Source: Mycobacterium sp. E796 (GTDB lineage: Bacteria; Actinomycetota; Actinomycetes; Mycobacteriales; Mycobacteriaceae). From it: a DNA stretch of 54,561 nucleotides. Below are positions 17,894 through 26,826 of this stretch, one piece after another. A program made the position numbers and the translations under genes. Location: assembly GCF_001672815.1 (NCBI RefSeq), contig NZ_LZKK01000080.1, positions 1 to 54,561 of the forward strand, written 5' to 3'. Positions within the stretch are counted from its first letter, which is position 1. Every line of letters begins with the position of its first letter. The notes beneath the pieces were generated by a model. That model saw only the letters and a list, made by a program, of their open reading frames with translations. It ran no database searches and was not told the DNA's origin.

Positions 17894-18167
17894 TGCGGAT
17901 CCCTTTCTCGAGTTCGGGCTCGCGTTGCTGCTGCAGCGCGGTGAGTTTCTGTTCGGCGATCCGGTAGAAGCCGTCCAGGGAAGAGTCCTCGACGCCGACG
18001 TATTCGCCGATGACCTCGCGCGCCACCCCGGCCTCGCGCAGTCGCAGTGCCAGCGAATACGGCACCGGCAGTCGACGCAGCGCGGCTTCGCGGTCGCTGA
18101 GATCATCGGTCACCCGATCAGCATCCGACGATGCTACGGGTCCGGATTGAGTACCGGAGTACTCCAT
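17877..18167 (-). CDS. Small protein with sigma-factor-region-4-like helix-turn-helix
   Basis: This is a 96-residue protein from ATG 18167; the start could also be an internal GTG closer to [15 protein letters not shown]. The central part [20 protein letters not shown] continues [20 protein letters not shown]. That resembles the helix-turn-helix of sigma-factor region 4 (a recognition-helix pattern followed by a closing helix), with a charged, Gln-rich tail. Its end overlaps the FAD oxidoreductase start by 17 bases, so it heads the operon. It could be a DNA-binding regulator of that operon. It is divergent from prpD, whose start lies 36 bases away. No function can be assigned with confidence. 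Confidence 0.6.
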   Translation of the reverse strand: MEYSGTQSGPVASSDADRVTDDLSDREAALRRLPVPYSLALRLREAGVAREVIGEYVGVEDSSLDGFYRIAEQKLTALQQQREPELEKGIRNAGIG

Positions 18168-18202
18168 TTGTCGTGCGCTGCGCCGTCACGTACTCATTGG
18201 TC

Positions 18203-19702
18203 ATGCTGGTGCACACGGTCCGGGCGCGGCGCAGCTCCGACGACTTCCCGCGCGGGGAACACCTGGCCGCCAAGATTGCGGCGGTCGCGGCCGATCCGGT
18301 GCCCGTCGAGCCGGAAACGGCGGAGATGGTGGCCAACCGGATCATCGACAACGCCGCCGTCAGCGCCGCGGCCGTGCTGCGCCGGCCCGTCACGGTGGCC
18401 CGCCGGCAGGCGTTGGCGCATCGCGGCCGACGGGGCGCGCGGGTCTTTGGCGTCGGCGGTGCCTATCCGGCGGAATGGGCGGCGTGGGCCAACGGCGTCG
18501 CGGTGCGCGAGCTCGACTTCCACGACACGTTTCTGGCCACCGAGTATTCCCATCCCGGCGACAACATCCCCCCGCTCATCGCCGTGGCGCAGCAGCTCGG
18601 CGTGGGCGGCGCCGAGCTGATCCGCGGCGTGGCCACCGCCTACGAGGTCCAGATCGACCTGGCCCGTGGAATTAGCCTGCACGAGCACAAGATTGACCAC
18701 GTCGCGCATCTGGGGCCCGCGGTGGCCGCCGGCCTCGGCACCATGCTGGGCCTGGACACCGAGACCATTTACCAGGCGATCGGGCAGGCGCTGCACCTGA
18801 CCACCAGCACCCGTCAATCGCGCAAGGGCTCGATCTCCAGCTGGAAGGCCTTCGCGCCGGCACACGCCGGGAAGGTTGCCATCGAGGCGGTCGACCGGGC
18901 GATGCGCGGCGAGCGGTCGCCGGCCCCGATCTGGGAGGGCGAGGACGGGGTGATCGCCCGGCTGCTGGGCGGGTTCGAGTGCGAGTACCCCGTGCCGTTG
19001 CCGGCCCCGGGCGAACCCAAGCGCGCCATCCTGGACAGCTACACCAAGGAGCACTCGGCGGAATACCAGAGCCAGGCACCGATCGACCTGGCCCGGCGGA
19101 TGCGTTCCCGGATCGGCGACCTGGACCAGGTCGCGGCGATTGTGCTGCGCACGAGCCACCACACCCATGTGGTCATCGGGACGGGATCCGGCGATCCCCA
19201 GAAGTTCGACCCCGACGCGTCACGGGAGACGCTGGATCACTCGCTGCCCTACATCTTCGCCGTCGCGCTGCAGGACGGGACGTGGCACCACGAGCGCTCC
19301 TACGCCCCGGAACGGTCCCACCGGCGCGACACCGTCGAACTGTGGCGCAAGGTCTCCACCGTCGAGGACCCGGAATGGACCCGCCGCTACCACTCGACCG
19401 ACCCGGCCGAGCAGGCGTTCGGGGCCCGCGCGGAGGTGACGCTCAAGAGCGGCGAGGTGATCTGCGACGAGCTGGCCGTGGCCGACGCCCACCCGTTGGG
19501 CGCCCGGCCGTTCCGGCGCCCGCAGTACGTGGGCAAGTTCACCGGGCTCGCGGACGGGATCGTCGATCTGGCCGAGCAGCGCAGGTTTGTGTCCGCTGTG
19601 GAATCGCTGGCCGATCTCGAGTCGGTGGATGCGCTGAATATCGTGATCGATCAGCGGGTGTTGGACGCCGCGCCGACGATCCCGCCGGGGATCTTCGGCT
19701 GA
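18203..19702 (+). CDS. prpD: 2-methylcitrate dehydratase (MmgE/PrpD family)
   Basis: This 499-residue protein starts at ATG 18203 ([20 protein letters not shown]). PrpD dehydrates 2-methylcitrate to 2-methyl-cis-aconitate in the methylcitrate cycle that clears propionyl-CoA from odd-chain fatty acids and cholesterol. Family hallmarks are [34 protein letters not shown], the internal [20 protein letters not shown], and a C-terminal domain with [20 protein letters not shown]. Length is close to the mycobacterial homologue. In M. tuberculosis prpD is followed by prpC and preceded by prpR; neither is next to this copy, so it is either a rearranged locus or a paralogue acting on another substrate. 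Confidence 0.88.
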   Translation: MLVHTVRARRSSDDFPRGEHLAAKIAAVAADPVPVEPETAEMVANRIIDNAAVSAAAVLRRPVTVARRQALAHRGRRGARVFGVGGAYPAEWAAWANGVAVRELDFHDTFLATEYSHPGDNIPPLIAVAQQLGVGGAELIRGVATAYEVQIDLARGISLHEHKIDHVAHLGPAVAAGLGTMLGLDTETIYQAIGQALHLTTSTRQSRKGSISSWKAFAPAHAGKVAIEAVDRAMRGERSPAPIWEGEDGVIARLLGGFECEYPVPLPAPGEPKRAILDSYTKEHSAEYQSQAPIDLARRMRSRIGDLDQVAAIVLRTSHHTHVVIGTGSGDPQKFDPDASRETLDHSLPYIFAVALQDGTWHHERSYAPERSHRRDTVELWRKVSTVEDPEWTRRYHSTDPAEQAFGARAEVTLKSGEVICDELAVADAHPLGARPFRRPQYVGKFTGLADGIVDLAEQRRFVSAVESLADLESVDALNIVIDQRVLDAAPTIPPGIFG

Positions 19703-19724
19703 GTTGCATTGCGGCGTAACCGCC

Positions 19725-19775
19725 CGGCGTGTCGTCGCCGTGAGCGCACACGCAAAAGCCGTCAGCGCACACTCG
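19725..19775. repeat. Small intergenic repeat element
   Basis: This lies in the 80-base gap between prpD and the small secreted protein. On the minus strand it opens CGAGTGTGCG and closes GACACGCCG, the same boundary sequences as the element at 48620-48650. It also contains AGCGCACAC twice in direct repeat 21 bases apart. This is possibly a member of a dispersed mycobacterial intergenic repeat family. Confidence 0.4.
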
Positions 19776-19782
19776 AACCTGG

Positions 19783-20001
19783 CTAAGGCGTGGCAGGCCC
19801 GCCGTACTGCCACACCAGAGAATGGGCGCCGGTCATGGTGGGGTTGCACCACATCGTGCGGCCGTTGGCGTCGGTGGTGGTGGCGTGCAACACCGTGCAG
19901 GCATCGCCCGGCGCTGGCGCGTCGGCCCGGGCGACACCGCCGCCGGCCAGCGGCGCGACGGCAGCCGTCAGCGCCACGACGAGGAATCGAAGTCTGCTCA
20001 T
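19783..20001 (-). CDS. Small secreted protein
   Basis: This 72-residue protein starts at ATG 20001 behind AGGAGAACTCCACC. The N-terminus MSRLRFLVVALTAAVAPLAG ending GGVARADAP is a classical signal peptide with an AxA-type cleavage site (ARA-DA near residue 27). The mature part (~45 residues) has two cysteines (DACTVLH and MWCNPTM) that could form one disulphide. No known domain is recognised. It is divergent from the membrane protein gene at 20112 and has a similar short-secreted-protein look to many mycobacterial genes of unknown function. Confidence 0.75.
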   Translation of the reverse strand: MSRLRFLVVALTAAVAPLAGGGVARADAPAPGDACTVLHATTTDANGRTMWCNPTMTGAHSLVWQYGGPATP

Positions 20002-20085
20002 GGTGGAGTTCTCCTAGCGACTTCACGGTATCCGCCGGTTAACTTGCGGGCAAAAGATTCTTTGCCCCTACCCAAGCCATACGCC

Positions 20086-20099
20086 TAGAACGCGTTCTA
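20086..20099. promoter_or_regulatory. KstR-type operator
   Basis: TAGAACGCGTTCTA is a perfect 14-bp palindrome. It fits the published mycobacterial KstR motif TNNAACNNGTTNNA. KstR is the TetR repressor of cholesterol/sterol catabolism, released by sterol CoA-thioesters. The site ends 12 bases before the ATG at 20112, a position that would block transcription of that gene, and could also act on the divergent secreted-protein gene 85 bases away. Confidence 0.8.
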
Positions 20100-20111
20100 A
20101 CCTGTCAAACC

Positions 20112-21884
20112 ATGGGATTTCTCAAGCCTGAGCTGCCCCAGCTCGACATGGAGGAATGGAACAAGGGCACCCGCAGCGAAAAGATCCGTCCGATGGCCCG
20201 GCACTGGGCCGAGGTGGGCTTCGGCACGCCGGTCGCGCTGCACCTGTTCTACGTGCTCAAAATCCTGCTCTACATCCTCGGCGGATGGCTGTTCGCCTCG
20301 GCCACCAAGGGGCTCGGTGGGTTCACCAACGTCGCGCACTGGTGGTCCGAGCCGATCGTCTTCGAGAAGGTCGTGCTCTACACGATGCTGTTCGAGGTGA
20401 TCGGGCTGGGCTGCGGCTTCGGGCCGTTGAACAACCGGTTCTTCCCGCCCATGGGCTCGATCCTGTACTGGATGCGGTTCGGCACCATCCGGCTGCCACC
20501 GTGGCCGGATCGCGTCCCGCTGACCCGCGGCACCACCCGCAAACCGGTGGACGTCTTCCTCTATGCGGCGCTGCTGGTGATGACGCTGTGGACGCTGTTC
20601 GTCGACGGGACCGGCCCGGTGCCGGAACTGGGTACCAGCGTCGGGCTGCTGCCGACCTGGCGCATCGTGGTGATCCTGCTGATCCTCGCGGCGGCGGGAC
20701 TGCGCGACAAGGTGATCTTCCTGGCCGCCCGCGGCGAGGTGTACGCGGCAATGGCCGTGACCTTCCTCTTCGGCGGGGCCGACATGATCGTCGGGTCCAA
20801 GGTGGTGTTCCTGGTCATCTGGATGGGCGCGGCGACGTCGAAGCTCAACAAGCACTTCCCCTTCGTGATCTCCACGATGATGTCCAACAACCCGCTGGTG
20901 CGGCCCCGCTGGCTGAAGCGGCAGTTCTTCGAGAAGTTCCCCGAGGACCTGCGGCCGGGGCGGCTGTCCCGGTTCCTGGCCCACGTGAGCACGGCGATCG
21001 AGATGTTGGTGCCGCTGCCGCTGTTCTTCTGCCACGGCGGCTGGCCGACGACCGTGGCAGCGTTCGTCATGGTCTGCTTCCACCTGGGGATCCTGCTGTC
21101 CATACCGATGGGCGTGCCGCTGGAGTGGAACGTCTTCATGATCTTCGGTGTGCTGTCGTTGTTCGTCGCGCACGCCCGGCTGGGGTTGGCGGACCTGAAG
21201 CATCCGGTCGTGGTCGCGATCCTGTTCGTCGTCATCGCGGGAATCGTGGTGCTGGGCAACCTTTTCCCGCGCAAGATCTCGTTCCTGCCGGGCATGCGCT
21301 ATTACGCCGGCAACTGGGACACCACGCTGTGGTGCATGAAGCCGTCGGCCAACGACAAGATCGGCCGGGGCATCGTGGCGATCGCGAGCATGCCGCAGGC
21401 CCAGCTGGAGCGGTTCTACGGCAGCCCGGAGGCGGCCCAGATCCCCATCTACATGGGGTACGCGTTCCGCGGGTTCAACACGCACGGCCGGGCCCTGTTC
21501 ACGCTTGCGCACCGCGCCATGGCGGGCCATAACGAGGACGGCTACGTCATCACCGACGGCGAGCGGATCTGCAGCACCGCCATCGGCTGGAACTTCGGTG
21601 ACGGCCACATGCACAACGAGCAGCTCATCACCGCCATGCAGCAGCGCTGCCACTTCGAGCCCGGCGAGGTGCGGGTCGTGCTGCTCGACGCGCAGCCGAT
21701 CCACAAGCAGACCCAGGCCTACCGGCTGGTGGACGCGGCCACCGGCGAGTTCGAGCGCGGCTTCGTGCGGGTCGCCGACATGGTGACCCGCCAGCCCTGG
21801 GCCGACGACGTGCCCGTCCAGCTGCTGTCGGAGCCCGCCGACGAGCGGGCCGACGAGCCGGCCGAAAAGCCCGAGTCGGCCTAG
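20112..21884 (+). CDS. DUF3556-like integral membrane protein, KstR-box controlled
   Basis: This 590-residue protein starts [20 protein letters not shown]. It has a cytosolic N-terminus, then at least eight hydrophobic segments spread over about residues 45-390 (e.g. [67 protein letters not shown]). A soluble ~190-residue C-terminal domain follows ([20 protein letters not shown] onward). The layout matches the mycobacterial transmembrane family I know as DUF3556, whose function is unknown. The KstR-type palindrome just upstream ties it to sterol utilisation. It converges with metE; the stops overlap in CTAG (21881-21884). Confidence 0.75.
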   Translation: MGFLKPELPQLDMEEWNKGTRSEKIRPMARHWAEVGFGTPVALHLFYVLKILLYILGGWLFASATKGLGGFTNVAHWWSEPIVFEKVVLYTMLFEVIGLGCGFGPLNNRFFPPMGSILYWMRFGTIRLPPWPDRVPLTRGTTRKPVDVFLYAALLVMTLWTLFVDGTGPVPELGTSVGLLPTWRIVVILLILAAAGLRDKVIFLAARGEVYAAMAVTFLFGGADMIVGSKVVFLVIWMGAATSKLNKHFPFVISTMMSNNPLVRPRWLKRQFFEKFPEDLRPGRLSRFLAHVSTAIEMLVPLPLFFCHGGWPTTVAAFVMVCFHLGILLSIPMGVPLEWNVFMIFGVLSLFVAHARLGLADLKHPVVVAILFVVIAGIVVLGNLFPRKISFLPGMRYYAGNWDTTLWCMKPSANDKIGRGIVAIASMPQAQLERFYGSPEAAQIPIYMGYAFRGFNTHGRALFTLAHRAMAGHNEDGYVITDGERICSTAIGWNFGDGHMHNEQLITAMQQRCHFEPGEVRVVLLDAQPIHKQTQAYRLVDAATGEFERGFVRVADMVTRQPWADDVPVQLLSEPADERADEPAEKPESA

Positions 21885-24148
21885 CCCGTCCGGACCTCCC
21901 GGGCCGCGGCGACCATGTTGCGCAGCGACGCGGTCACCTCGTCGGGGTTGCGGGTCTTCAGCCCGCAGTCCGGGTTGACCCAAAGCCGTTGCGGTGGCAC
22001 CGCTCTCAAGGCCGCCCGCAGCGACTCGGCCATCTCGCCCGCGCTCGGCACCCGCGGGGAGTGGATGTCGTAGACGCCCGGGCCCACGCTGTTGGCGAAG
22101 CCGACCGAGTTCAGGTCGTCCAGCACCTCCATGTGCGAACGGGCCGCCTCCAGCGACGTGACGTCGGCGTCCAGGTCGGCGATGGCGCCGATCACCTCGC
22201 CGAATTCCGAGTAGCACAGGTGGGTGTGGATCTGTGTCGAGTCGGCCACGCCGGAGGTCGCCAGTCGGAAAGCCGCCACCGCCCAACGCAAGTAGTCCTC
22301 CTGCTGGGCGCGGCGCAGCGGTAGCAGCTCGCGCAGCGCGGGCTCGTCGACCTGGATCACCGCGATGCCCGCGTCCTGCAGATCCACCGTCTCGTCGCGG
22401 ATGGCCAGCGCCACCTGGTTGGCGGTGTCGGCCAACGGCTGGTCATCGCGGACGAACGACCAGGCCAAGATCGTGACCGGCCCGGTCAACATGCCCTTCA
22501 CCGGCTTGTCGGTCAGCGACTGGGCGTAGCTGATCCACTCGACGGTCATCGGGTGGGGTCGCGCGACGTCGCCGTACAGGATCGGCGGCCGCACGCAGCG
22601 GCTGCCGTAGGACTGCACCCAGCCGTTCTGCGTGGCGAAGAAGCCCTCCAGCTGCTCGGCGAAGTACTGGACCATGTCGTTGCGCTCGGGTTCGCCGTGC
22701 ACCAGCACGTCCAGGCCCAGCTGCTCCTGCAGGGCGATGACGTCGGCGATCTCCTTGCGCATCTTGCCGACGTACTCGGCCTCGTCGATCTCGCCGGCCC
22801 GAAAGGCCGCACGCGCCTTGCGGATCGCCGACGTCTGCGGGTAGGAGCCGATCGTCGTGGTCGGCAGCGGCGGCAGGCGCAGCCGCGCCTCCTGGCTGGC
22901 GCGGCGTTCGGCCGCGTCGCCGCGGTGCGTGCCCGACGCGATGATCTCGTCGATCCGGGCGCGGACCCCGGCGTTGTGCAGCCGCGGATCGCTGCGACGG
23001 GAGGCGACGGCGGCGTTGGAAGCCGCGATCTGGTCCGCGACCGCGTCGCGCCCGTCACACAGGGCGCGCGCGAGAGTGACGACCTCGCTTACCTTTTCGG
23101 CCCCGAACGCCAGCCAGCTGCGCAGGTTGTCGTCCAGCCCCGTTTCGGGCTCCAGAGAATACGGCACGTGCATGGTGGAGCACGACGTCGAAACCGCCAC
23201 GCTGCCAGCCGAACCCAGCAGGCCCGTCAGCGTGGTCAGCGCCGACTCCAGGTCCGTGCGCCAGACGTTGCGTCCGTCGACGACACCGGCCACCAGCAGT
23301 TTGCCGGACAGTTCCGGAATGCCCGCCACCGCGGTGCCGGCACCGGCCACCAGGTCGACGCCGATGGCTTCGACGGGCGTGCGGGCCAGCCCCGCCAGCG
23401 CCGCGCCCGGGTCGCCGAAGTAGGTGGCGACGTGGATCGCGGGCCGGTTGCTCGCCGAGCCGAGCGCGGCGTAGACGGCCTCGGCCAACGCGGGCGCGTC
23501 GGGGGAGATGTCGGACACCAGGGCCGGCTCGTCGAACTGCACCCACTGGGCGCCGTGCTCGGCGAGCAGCGAGAGCAGCTCGGAGTAGATCGGCAGCAGC
23601 TCTCGCAGCCGCTCGATCGGCGCGCCGCCGCCGTTGATGCCCTTGCTGAGCAACAGGAAGGTGATCGGACCGATGACGACGGGCCGAGCGGGAATGCCTT
23701 GCGCGAAAGCCTCTTTCAGCTCTGAGAGCACCTTGTCGGGGTTCAGCGCGAAGCGGGTCGCGGGCTCGATCTCGGGGACGAGGTAGTGGTAATTGGTGTC
23801 GAACCACTTCGTCATCTCCAGCGGCGCGATGTCGTCGTTGCCGCGGGCGAGGGCGAAGTAGCGGTCCAGCTCGTCGGTGACTTCGCCCGCCCGCACCGGC
23901 AGCGCGCCGAGCATGACGGCCGTGTCGAGCATCTGGTCGTAGTAGGAGAAGGTGTTCACCGGGACCGAGTCCAGGCCGGCGGCCGCGAGCTGGGACCACA
24001 TGTCGCGGCGCAGGGAAGCGGCGACGGATTCCAGTTCGGCTCGGCCGGTGCGTCCGGCCCAGTAACCCTCGGTGGCGCGCTTGAGTTCGCGTTTCGGGCC
24101 GATGCGCGGGGAGCCGGTAACCGTTGCGGTGAAGTGTTGAGCGGTCAC
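21881..24148 (-). CDS. metE: Cobalamin-independent methionine synthase
   Basis: This 755-residue MetE transfers a methyl group from 5-methyltetrahydropteroyl-polyglutamate to homocysteine. The start is GTG at 24148 ([20 protein letters not shown]). Its two-barrel architecture is complete: the N-terminal barrel from [12 protein letters not shown], and the C-terminal catalytic barrel with [15 protein letters not shown] near residue 425. Zinc ligands are visible as His-x-Cys in [11 protein letters not shown] (about residues 645-650) and Cys in [11 protein letters not shown] (about 725). Length is normal for the family. A cobalamin riboswitch lies in the leader, as in M. tuberculosis, so the enzyme should be made only when vitamin B12 is scarce. 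The cobalamin-dependent alternative MetH is not in this window. Confidence 0.97.
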   Translation of the reverse strand: MTAQHFTATVTGSPRIGPKRELKRATEGYWAGRTGRAELESVAASLRRDMWSQLAAAGLDSVPVNTFSYYDQMLDTAVMLGALPVRAGEVTDELDRYFALARGNDDIAPLEMTKWFDTNYHYLVPEIEPATRFALNPDKVLSELKEAFAQGIPARPVVIGPITFLLLSKGINGGGAPIERLRELLPIYSELLSLLAEHGAQWVQFDEPALVSDISPDAPALAEAVYAALGSASNRPAIHVATYFGDPGAALAGLARTPVEAIGVDLVAGAGTAVAGIPELSGKLLVAGVVDGRNVWRTDLESALTTLTGLLGSAGSVAVSTSCSTMHVPYSLEPETGLDDNLRSWLAFGAEKVSEVVTLARALCDGRDAVADQIAASNAAVASRRSDPRLHNAGVRARIDEIIASGTHRGDAAERRASQEARLRLPPLPTTTIGSYPQTSAIRKARAAFRAGEIDEAEYVGKMRKEIADVIALQEQLGLDVLVHGEPERNDMVQYFAEQLEGFFATQNGWVQSYGSRCVRPPILYGDVARPHPMTVEWISYAQSLTDKPVKGMLTGPVTILAWSFVRDDQPLADTANQVALAIRDETVDLQDAGIAVIQVDEPALRELLPLRRAQQEDYLRWAVAAFRLATSGVADSTQIHTHLCYSEFGEVIGAIADLDADVTSLEAARSHMEVLDDLNSVGFANSVGPGVYDIHSPRVPSAGEMAESLRAALRAVPPQRLWVNPDCGLKTRNPDEVTASLRNMVAAAREVRTG

Positions 24149-24295
24149 GATTTCGTCCTATCGATCGACGGGGCGCTCACCGCCGCGGACGCGCAGCCGA
24201 TCCGAACACGGTGAACGCCTTCGGGTTACACCGCACCGGTACGGCCAAACGCCCAATCCACGAGGCGATGAGCCGCCGGACGCGGCGCGCCCGGC

Positions 24296-24480
24296 ACCGC
24301 TGGCAGGTCTTCGGACTCGCAGGCGCGCACCGGATGGTGCTCCTAGTGGCCGTCGCTTCCCAGTCGTAGGACCAGTGCGTATGACGGCGGTCGTTCCTGC
24401 TCACCGCTGCGGGACAGTCCCGGACTCCCACCGGGTTCCCTCTCGCGACGCATGTCTAACATGCCTCGCTCGACGCCGGC
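24296..24480 (-). ncRNA. Cobalamin (B12) riboswitch in the metE leader
   Basis: On the minus strand this region has the conserved cobalamin-aptamer elements in order. GAGGGAACCCGGTGGGAGTC comes first, then CCGGGACTGTCCCGCAGCGG, then a variable arm, and finally the B12 box CGAGTCCGAAGACCTGCCAG ending near 24298. About 150 bases separate the box from the GTG of metE. B12 binding should shut off expression. The rest of the gap 24149-24531 (leader to the start, and ~50 bases past the aptamer) shows no gene. Confidence 0.92.
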
Positions 24481-24531
24481 GCCACGGTCGCGGCGACGGC
24501 AAACCAGCTGCGCAGCGGAGTTTAACCAGAA

Positions 24532-25464
24532 CTAGGCACTCGCCACCAGCGGCAGCTTCGGCAGCCACAAAGAGTTTTCGGTGTTCGGGAACCCGGCCAC
24601 CGGCCAGAAGCCGGGAGCCGGCCCAAGATCCCCGGCCCGGTCGAGCCACTCCTCGACCAGCATCCGCAACACCTGCCGGACGATGTGCCCACCACGGCAA
24701 CGCATCGACCCCGCACCCAGGCTCCAATGCCGGTGCGCCCTAACGCCGATCACCAGATCATCGGTGGACATGGCGTCGCTGCCGTCCCGCTGCACCGCGG
24801 CGATGCACAACATCACCACCATGCCGGGCGGCATGTCCACCCCGGCGACGGTCATCGGCTGGGTGGTGAAACGTTGGCAGCCCTGCACCATCGGCTCCAA
24901 CCGCAGGATCTCTTCGACGAACTCGCGGATCAGCTCGGGCTGATGTCGAAGCGTGTCGCGCAATTCTGGGCTGCGCGCCAACGCCAACAGGTGCCAGCCG
25001 GCGTGTTTGAACAGGTTGCGGCACGCCTCGGCAAAGACGTGGCCGGACTGCCCGGCCAGGTGTTCGGCAGGCAACAGCCGCAGGCGCGACACGACGTCGA
25101 AAAGGGCGCCGGCCATCGGCGCGGTCACATCGGCCACCGCGTCACCGCCGCCGGCGGCGGCGAAACGATCGATCAGCTCGGCGGCGATCGGACGGAACAC
25201 CGCCGCGATCTCGTGCGCTGATTTCGGCGCGAACAGCCGATCGTGCACCTCGAGATCGCTTTCGGGAAGAGCCCGGGCGCGGTCCAACCGCGGATCGTCC
25301 AGGTTCGCCAACACCTGCTCCCGCCCGACGACGAACACCCAGCGAGCCCCCGGGTCTCGCAAAACGGGGCCGGCCTCTCGCGCCAGCCGCCAACCCAAAC
25401 CGCGGTCCGTGCTCAGGGCGGCTGCCGCCTCGGGCGGAAAGACCGGGCAGTCGCCAAGCTTCAC
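24532..25464 (-). CDS. Shortened cytochrome P450-like protein
   Basis: This 310-residue protein starts at GTG 25464 (VKLGDCPVFPPEAAAAL). C-terminal P450 landmarks are present: ExxR as EILR (185-188), PERF-region remnants, and the haem loop SLGAGSMRCRGG with Cys256 as thiolate ligand. It is about 90 residues shorter than usual. The I-helix segment that should carry AGxD/ET reads NLFKHAGWHLLALARSPELR, so the oxygen-activating acid-alcohol pair is missing and the F-I region appears deleted. It may be a haem protein without monooxygenase activity, or a decaying gene, although the frame is open and codon use looks normal. It stands alone upstream of the riboswitch region. Confidence 0.75.
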   Translation of the reverse strand: MKLGDCPVFPPEAAAALSTDRGLGWRLAREAGPVLRDPGARWVFVVGREQVLANLDDPRLDRARALPESDLEVHDRLFAPKSAHEIAAVFRPIAAELIDRFAAAGGGDAVADVTAPMAGALFDVVSRLRLLPAEHLAGQSGHVFAEACRNLFKHAGWHLLALARSPELRDTLRHQPELIREFVEEILRLEPMVQGCQRFTTQPMTVAGVDMPPGMVVMLCIAAVQRDGSDAMSTDDLVIGVRAHRHWSLGAGSMRCRGGHIVRQVLRMLVEEWLDRAGDLGPAPGFWPVAGFPNTENSLWLPKLPLVASA

Positions 25465-25504
25465 GTGCCCTGTCCTTCCATTCCTGTCAGCCGCGCAGCG
25501 GAGT

Positions 25505-26161
25505 TTACTGGTCAGCCAGTGCTTCGGCGATGGGGACGCCGTCCCCGTCGGCGCCGTTGTTGAATTCGATGGTGCGGCCGACGGTCGAGTCGTCGTGCAG
25601 CGACGCGGCCACCGCGAGCGCGACGTCGGCCCGGGAGACCTCGCCTTTCCCCTTGCCGATGACGATGTGCCCGGTCGGCGGTTCCAGGGTGAGGTGGCCC
25701 GGCCCCAGCACCGTCCAGTCCAGGTCGCTGGCGCGCAGGTGCGCGTCCGCGGCGGCCTTGGCCTCCGCGTACGGGAAAAACGAATTCTCCCACGGCACAC
25801 CGTGATCCGGGCCCGCGCCGAAGTAGGACACCATCACGAACCGCCGGACGCCGGCCCCCGCGGCGGCATCGATCACCCGGATCGCGGCGTCGCGATCGAC
25901 GGCGTAGGTGCGGGCCGGGTTGCCGCCGCCCGCGCCGGCGGAGAACACGACGGCGTCGTGACCTGCCAGCAGGCTGGCCAGCGCGTCGGTGTCGAGTCGC
26001 TCGATGTCGGCCACCACCGGGGTGGCGCCGGTCGCGGCGACGTCGTCCGAGTGGTCGGGGTTGCGGAAGACCGAAGTCACCTCGTCCCCACGCTCGGTCA
26101 GGATGGGGGCCAGCCGCAACGCGACCTTGCCGTGGCCGCCGAAGACGATGACTCGTGCCAT
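25505..26161 (-). CDS. NAD(P)-binding atypical SDR (NmrA/YwnB type)
   Basis: This 218-residue protein starts MARVIVFGGHGKVALRLAPI. The glycine motif GGHGKVA at residues 8-14 is the atypical-SDR nucleotide site. VFSAGAGGG (about 71-79), VMVSYFGAG and PYAEAKAAAD follow, the last holding a YxxxK-like pair. The family includes flavin- and NADPH-dependent reductases and redox sensors; no substrate is implied. It starts 28 bases after the stop of the TetR gene on the same strand, so the two form an operon, a frequent arrangement for a repressor and the enzyme it controls. Confidence 0.85.
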   Translation of the reverse strand: MARVIVFGGHGKVALRLAPILTERGDEVTSVFRNPDHSDDVAATGATPVVADIERLDTDALASLLAGHDAVVFSAGAGGGNPARTYAVDRDAAIRVIDAAAGAGVRRFVMVSYFGAGPDHGVPWENSFFPYAEAKAAADAHLRASDLDWTVLGPGHLTLEPPTGHIVIGKGKGEVSRADVALAVAASLHDDSTVGRTIEFNNGADGDGVPIAEALADQ

Positions 26162-26189
26162 GACCCGACGGTACCCGCGGGAACGCGTG

Positions 26190-26750
26190 CTATCTGCGAC
26201 GCAGTCCCTCGATCGCGAGCTCCATTATTCGTTTCGCCTGTCGCCTGCCCGCCGCTCCCGCGCCGACCCGCCATAGCGAACTCATGAGCAGCAGGACATC
26301 CGCGGGGTCGAGATCGGGTCGCAAGGATCCGTCCCGCGCACAGGCATCGAGCAACTGGGCGACCGCGGCGACGACGGGTGCGTATGTGTCATTGATCGCG
26401 TCCTGGGCCGCCGCGCTGTGCAGGGCGTCGCCCAGGCCGTGTTTGACGCGGACGTAGTCGGCGGCCTTGCAGAACCACATGCGATACGCGTCCAAGGGCG
26501 GATGAGCTCGCAATAGCCTCGGGACCGAATCCACCAGTCGCTGCACGTCGTGGCGGTATACGGCGAGGATCAAGGCTTCCCGGGTGGGGAAGTGGCGATA
26601 CAGCGTCCCCGCCCCGACCCCCGCACGCTTGGCGATCTCGTTGAGAGACGCCGTGCCCGACTGGGCGAAGGCGTCGTGCGCCACCTCGATGATGTGCTCT
26701 CGGTTGCGCAGGGCGTCGGAGCGAATCCGGGCGACACCGTCGTCTGCCAC
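26190..26750 (-). CDS. TetR family transcriptional regulator
   Basis: This 186-residue protein starts at GTG 26750 (VADDGVARIRSDALRNREHI), preceded by GGAGGTGGCGGCCT. Longer in-frame readings exist but have no ribosome site. The N-terminal helix-turn-helix is TASLNEIAKRAGVGAGTLYR followed by HFPTREALI (about residues 34-62), a textbook TetR motif. The C-terminal part is a helical ligand/dimer domain (ADVLLLMSSLWRVGAGAAGR near the end). It is the first gene of a two-gene operon with the NmrA-type SDR and probably represses it. Confidence 0.9.
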   Translation of the reverse strand: MADDGVARIRSDALRNREHIIEVAHDAFAQSGTASLNEIAKRAGVGAGTLYRHFPTREALILAVYRHDVQRLVDSVPRLLRAHPPLDAYRMWFCKAADYVRVKHGLGDALHSAAAQDAINDTYAPVVAAVAQLLDACARDGSLRPDLDPADVLLLMSSLWRVGAGAAGRRQAKRIMELAIEGLRRR

Positions 26751-26826
26751 AGGCCGCCACCTCCTTGGGAAAGCGCAATCGTCGCAGCACCGAGCATAAG
26801 TGGAGATCGTCTGCGAGCGTTTTCCG

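Noticed and set aside
20097..22286. 729-codon minus-strand frame
   Set aside because: It is antisense to the DUF3556-like gene and the metE end; His/Arg/Gln-rich, no domain, high-GC artefact.
22553..23725. 390-codon plus-strand frame inside metE
   Set aside because: It is antisense to a secure metE gene and shows no recognisable protein.
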